From contig JAGQQQ010000693.1 in assembly GCA_020426125.1 (NCBI GenBank), positions 1 to 5,167 on the forward strand: a stretch of 5,167 nt of DNA, given 5' to 3'. The translations under genes were made by a program, and so were the position numbers. The notes under the pieces were generated by a model, which did not search any database, was not told where the DNA came from, and saw nothing but the letters and a program-made list of their open reading frames with translations. This document shows positions 1-3,900 of the stretch, one piece after another; within the stretch, counting starts at the first letter, position 1, and each line of letters opens with the position of its first letter. Source of the stretch: Planctomycetaceae bacterium. Lineage in GTDB: Bacteria; Planctomycetota; Planctomycetia; Planctomycetales; Planctomycetaceae.

Positions 1-1
1 A

Positions 2-910
2 GAGTCGCTTGATTGGGGACTAGAGCACTTCCAGGAAACTTTCTGCGTCGGCTTCAACGACCGCGATGAGGCAATCCGACGCACGATGAAAAGCTCCGAG
101 AATCAATCCTTCGAAAACAACACATTGGAGGAAATTGCGCGTTTATTGAGTGAGCAATGGCAAGTCGATGTTTGGGTCGACACGTCCACGTATGGGACGG
201 GTTGGCTTCCCGATGAAAGGGCGGACTTCAAACTCTCCGACCGATACCTCACATCGGGAAGCAGCACGTTTGAATTGTTGAATGATCGCGGAATTGTCGT
301 GATCGCAGACACAACATGTTGGGAAGAGCGTTCCACAACGGTGTTCCAAGAGATTTCGGATGTCCGTCCTCAGTTCCTGCATCAGTTGGAATTCAAGGAG
401 TGGGTTCAACGGGCAACGTCGGGTCCCTGGCGCGAAATTGATGCCATTGGCGGAGATATGAACTTTTTCCGAAGGGGAGAACTGATGATGGTTCACCAGA
501 CATCATGGAACCAGGATGAGATTCGAGAGCAACTCGATCGTCTCCGAGAACTTGTGTTTGAGAATCCTCAATGGCGGCCATCGGATCCGGTGGAGTTTAA
601 AGCCTATGATCCTCCGAAAGGATTCTCTCCTCAGGAATTGAAGCGGTATCTTCGCCAAGTGGTTGCCCCGGAGACGTGGAGAAACGCAGACGACCAACGT
701 GACGAGGACGCCGTCGTCGGGGCAATCTTGTTGTTGGAGAGAACCCAACGAGAACACTCCGCTGACTTCTTCGCCATCCCATCTTCACCCTCGGATCCCC
801 AAAGTCATTCAGACGGTGAAGTGCATTCTCGGCTTCTGGTCCGGCAGAGGCGATCGGTCCAGTTTCAGATTCGAGAAGCTCTCCGCCAACTCGCCGATCT
901 TGCAAACTGA
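2..910 (+). CDS. STN/secretin-N-like protein with two Trp-motif repeats, 5' partial
   Basis: C-terminal 302 residues of a protein of unknown function; the stop is TGA at 908-910. The frame is open to the left edge. The first in-frame ATG (86) is a poor start: it has no Shine-Dalgarno-like sequence, and the residues before it (DEAIRRT) run smoothly into the helix that normally precedes an STN-like domain. Numbering from the first visible residue, 34-104 fits the STN/secretin-N pattern: strand, helix (TLEEIARLLSEQ), strand (VDVWVD), then FELLNDRGIVVIAD as the closing hairpin. Residues 131-184 and 211-300 are two diverged copies of a unit with a Trp followed by a hydrophobic strand, 'HQT/RQR', and a final helix. 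Such proteins are common in planctomycetes, where the usual form resembles 'W..VGG...I......L.V.QT..V...I..LL..L'. No transmembrane segment is visible; any signal peptide would lie off the window. The gene converges on the RTX gene and shares no operon with it. The family resemblance is from memory of sequence patterns, not from a search. Confidence 0.8.
   Translation, partial: ESLDWGLEHFQETFCVGFNDRDEAIRRTMKSSENQSFENNTLEEIARLLSEQWQVDVWVDTSTYGTGWLPDERADFKLSDRYLTSGSSTFELLNDRGIVVIADTTCWEERSTTVFQEISDVRPQFLHQLEFKEWVQRATSGPWREIDAIGGDMNFFRRGELMMVHQTSWNQDEIREQLDRLRELVFENPQWRPSDPVEFKAYDPPKGFSPQELKRYLRQVVAPETWRNADDQRDEDAVVGAILLLERTQREHSADFFAIPSSPSDPQSHSDGEVHSRLLVRQRRSVQFQIREALRQLADLAN
101..313 (+). other. 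STN/secretin-N-like domain within the left CDS
   Basis: Residues 34-104 of the visible protein. The order strand-helix-strand-helix-hairpin is readable: FEN, then TLEEIARLLSEQ, WQVDVWVDT, a variable loop with TYGTGWLPDE, FKLSD, and the terminal hairpin LLNDRGIVVIAD. STN-type domains are known from secretins and TonB-dependent receptors, where they sit in the periplasm and mediate protein contacts. Planctomycetes have many soluble proteins with this unit. The normal 'L..AL..LL' helix is poorly conserved here (RYLTSGSSTFELL), so this copy is divergent. Confidence 0.5.
392..553 (+). repeat. Trp-motif unit, copy 1
   Basis: Residues 131-184 of the left protein. It starts with a helix-like FKEWVQRATSG, then PW at 142-143, IDAIGGDMNFFRRG, a strand LMMVHQT and a closing helix DEIREQLDRLREL. 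The GG and the 'HQT' before an acidic helix match the usual planctomycete form best of the two copies. Confidence 0.5.
632..901 (+). repeat. Trp-motif unit, copy 2, with insertion
   Basis: Residues 211-300 of the left protein. LKRYLRQVVAPETW parallels the start of copy 1, and RLLVRQRRSVQFQIREAL followed by RQLADL parallels its end. Between them lie about 45 extra residues, including AVVGAILLLERTQRE and a Ser/Pro/Asp-rich stretch around residues 258-272, so the two halves of the unit are pushed apart. The match at both ends supports an internal duplication followed by an insertion. Confidence 0.5.
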
Positions 911-973
911 TCACTTCTCGGTCGGACATGGGACGAACTCCGAGTCGGTACATCCGCGTGCGAACCATATGAT
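911..973. other. Short convergent intergenic spacer
   Basis: The 63 bases lie between the TGA of the left gene and the TAA of the right gene (974-976, read on the minus strand). Both transcripts must end here or run into the opposite gene. Only weak inverted repeats are present (ctcgg at 917-921 with ccgag at 940-944; tcgga at 922-926 with tccga at 939-943), with no T-run on either strand, so no intrinsic terminator is called. Confidence 0.85.
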
Positions 974-3900
974 TTACCAAATGTCCCCGCTGAAGAGGTC
1001 GTCTGGGGTCAGGTGGGTGGTCCATTTCCCGAAGACTTGATTGCTGTACTGGGAGCCGTTGTTCTTTAGGACCAGCCAGCTTCCGGTGTACCAGCCTCCG
1101 GGCGTGGAGATGATTCCGGCGATGTCGATGCGGCCGTCGCCGTTGAAGTCGCCGGTGACCGTCGTGAACTCGAGCGTGGCGGACCAGCGGCCTGCGTAGA
1201 CGCCGGACATGCGGCCATTCGCAAGGGAATGGTTGATCCACCACGCGCCCCCGAGGTGACGGCCGGCGAAGTCGTCCCGTCCATCTCCATTGAAGTCCCC
1301 GATGTGATAGGAGCTGAACGCCTGGGGATCCCAGCGATTCGCATACTGGCTGCGGAACCGGTCTCCTTCAGAGTATCCCAGAAACCAATGACCGGTGGCC
1401 TGCTGCGCGAGGACATCCACACGATTGTCGCCGTTGAAATCGCCGACGAAGAAGTTTCGCCAGCCAGCCGTATTGCTCCAACGCAGGAAGCTCTTTGTCG
1501 CGAATTCGGCGCCATCTGAAATGCCGACCCACCAGCGTCCGGTTGCCGAGTCGAAGCCGATCAGATCGTCCTTCGCGTCGCCATCGACATCGCCAACGAG
1601 AATCGTCCCCCACCCCGTGGGACTCCATTTCCCGAACCATTCATTCCGGAAGTAGGTTCCCCCGGAGAGAGCCACGCACCATTCGCCGTAGGAGTTCTGA
1701 CCGATAATGTCATCCTGGCCGTCGCCGTTGAAATCGCCGACCTGGACATTCTCCCAGTTGTGACTCGTGCTCCAACGTCCCCATTGCTGCTTGTGGAAGC
1801 TGTTTCCCTGATTCAGGGCGACGTGCCAGTAACCATTGTGGTCGCGCCCAGCGAGGTCCGTTCGGCCGTCGCCATTGAAGTCGCCGGTGAACACGTCCCA
1901 ACCTTGAGACGGATCCCATTCCGGGCCATCGACCTCACTGAATTGGGTGCCGTTGGAGATGCCAAGTTTCCAGCGACCGGTGTTAGCATCCCAAGCGATG
2001 ACGTCGTCGTAAACGGTGTGCGTAGTCGTTGAGACGTTCTCGATTCCGGACACGAAGATGTCTTCCGCCGAATTGTTGACGGTGTACTGAACGCCGAGAT
2101 CGATTCCGGGGCCGCCATCGAGTCGGTCCGCCTGTCGGTCGAAGCCACCATCAAGCGTGTCGTTGTCTAGACCGCCAAAGAGGAAGTCGAGACCGTTCCC
2201 ACCTATCAGGGTATCATTGCCATTGCGCCCGTAGAGGAGATCACCCCCACCTCCGCCTGACAGGACGTTGGCGATCGCGTTCCCCAACAGACGGTCATTG
2301 CCTCTTCCGCCGATGGCATTGTCCAGATTGTTTCGCAACACCAAGTGATGCTTCGCGCCAAAGGGATAAGGAGTCAGGGCCGACCCGGCGTAGATCTGTC
2401 CGATCAGTTGCTCGGTGTTTAAGACTCCCAAATCCACGGTGAGATCGAACGTCGCGGAGGAGAAGTCGAGCGTGTCGATTTCGTTAAAGCTAATATCCGA
2501 GATCGTTGTTCGGCTAGGATAATAATCGAACTGAAAAAGATAAGTGTCGCTGCCGTCTCCCCCTTCGGCGACATCCACATCCTGGCCGACGCCGAGGGTG
2601 TCGTCTCCGTCCCCGCCGTATTGGGTGTCATTCCCAATTCCGCCAATGAGCGTGTCGTTGCCGGTGCCGCCGAAGATCTGGTCGTTCCCCGTTCCCCCCA
2701 GCAATTCATCATTTCCTTGACCGCCGACCACGGTATCATCCCCCCAGTACCCGTCGACAGAATCACTTCCGAGCCAACCATCTAAATAATTATCAAGATC
2801 GTTGCCGATGAGGTGATCGTTTCCAGATCCGCCGGTGGCCCCTTCAATCTGGTCCATCATCACGAGCCGATGCTGAATGGGGCTGAATGGAGTGATATTC
2901 ACCGTCACATAGAGCTTTTTCAGATCGAGGACGACATCGCTGGTGTAGCCAGATCCAGGGAAATGGTTTCCGAGCGAGATCGTATCCATCTCGCTGCCGC
3001 CGGTGACGGTCGTCTCACTGAACGCATTGCTTTCATTGAGCAGGAACCAGTCATCCCCCGCATTGCCAACGAGCCAGTCCTTGCCGATGCCGTCGACAAG
3101 GAAGTCGATTCCGTCGCCACCGTAGGCGTCATCGTTCCCTGATCCGGTTTCGATCGTATCGTGGCCATCTCCACCGTACACCGTGTCATTCCCACCGAGG
3201 GAGATGAGATGGTCATTCCCCCCGTTGCCCACCAATAAATCGGGCAGATCCCCACCGACAATCCGATTGTCCTCGTCGTTGCCGAAAATCGTGTTCCGCC
3301 CGGAAGATCCCATCACATTGCGAACGGCTCCGCCTTGGTCCACGAGCAAGATGAAATGGTTCGGAATGACTTCCTGAACGCTGAAGACCGAGAGATCCAG
3401 CGTCAGATTCTCAATGGCGGTCGAGAAGTCGAGATCGTCCAAGTCCTGAAGCCAGAGCGTCGAGGTGCTTGGTGTGCTATCGAAAATGAACTGATACAGG
3501 TCGTTGCCGGCGCCGCCATTGAAGAGGTCGTCGCCACGTCCATCGTAAAGGAGGTCATTTCCGCCTTCGCCGAACATCTCATCGCTGCCGCGGCCGCCGT
3601 AGAGCTGGTCGTCGTTGTCCCCGCCGAACAGCCGGTCGATTCCGTCCCCTCCGAATAGCGTGTCTTCACCGATGTCACCGTAAAGCTCATCATTCCCGGA
3701 ACCGCCATCCAACTCGTCATCGCCATCACCGCCATAGAGGAAGTCATTGGCTCCTCCGCCGATCAGCACGTCATTGCCCCCCAGACCGAAGAGATTGTCC
3801 CGGTCATCGCCGCCGATTAAGACATTATTGCGATCATTGCCGGTCAGATCATTTCGCCCGGAGCCGCCGATGACATTCTCCAGGAAACCAAAGATTGTCA

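Noticed and set aside
917..944. Inverted repeats in the intergenic spacer (ctcgg/ccgag and tcgga/tccga)
   Set aside because: The stems are only five pairs with loops of 12 or 18 bases, they are mutually exclusive, and no T-run follows on either strand, so they are not called as a terminator.
974..979. Possible nonsense truncation of the RTX gene within a seventh propeller repeat
   Set aside because: In-frame sequence after the stop does not continue the repeat, I saw no continuation in the adjacent sequence, and the half unit at the array's start complements the half unit at its end.
597..1244. 215-codon open frame on the minus strand across the end of the left gene and the end of the RTX gene
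   Set aside because: Its product is very rich in Arg, His and Pro, has no recognisable motif, and overlaps two well-supported genes in other frames. It is a frame shadow.
1066..1655. Several open frames on both strands within the propeller-coding region
   Set aside because: They follow the period of the repeat codons, give low-complexity Arg/Ser/Thr/Pro-rich products, and are explained by the biased codons of the real gene.
3335..3658. Plus-strand open frame of 107 codons with a long Ala/Val/Glu-rich product
   Set aside because: It is the antisense of the RTX nonapeptide tract; the nine-residue period gives the smooth-looking Val/Ala pattern. No ribosome binding site or family motif supports it.
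1124..3868. Regularly spaced short DNA repeats resembling a CRISPR or satellite array
   Set aside because: The periods (27 bases for RTX, about 147 for the propeller) are multiples of three and are set by protein repeats in one frame; the units are diverged and there are no unique spacers between identical repeats.
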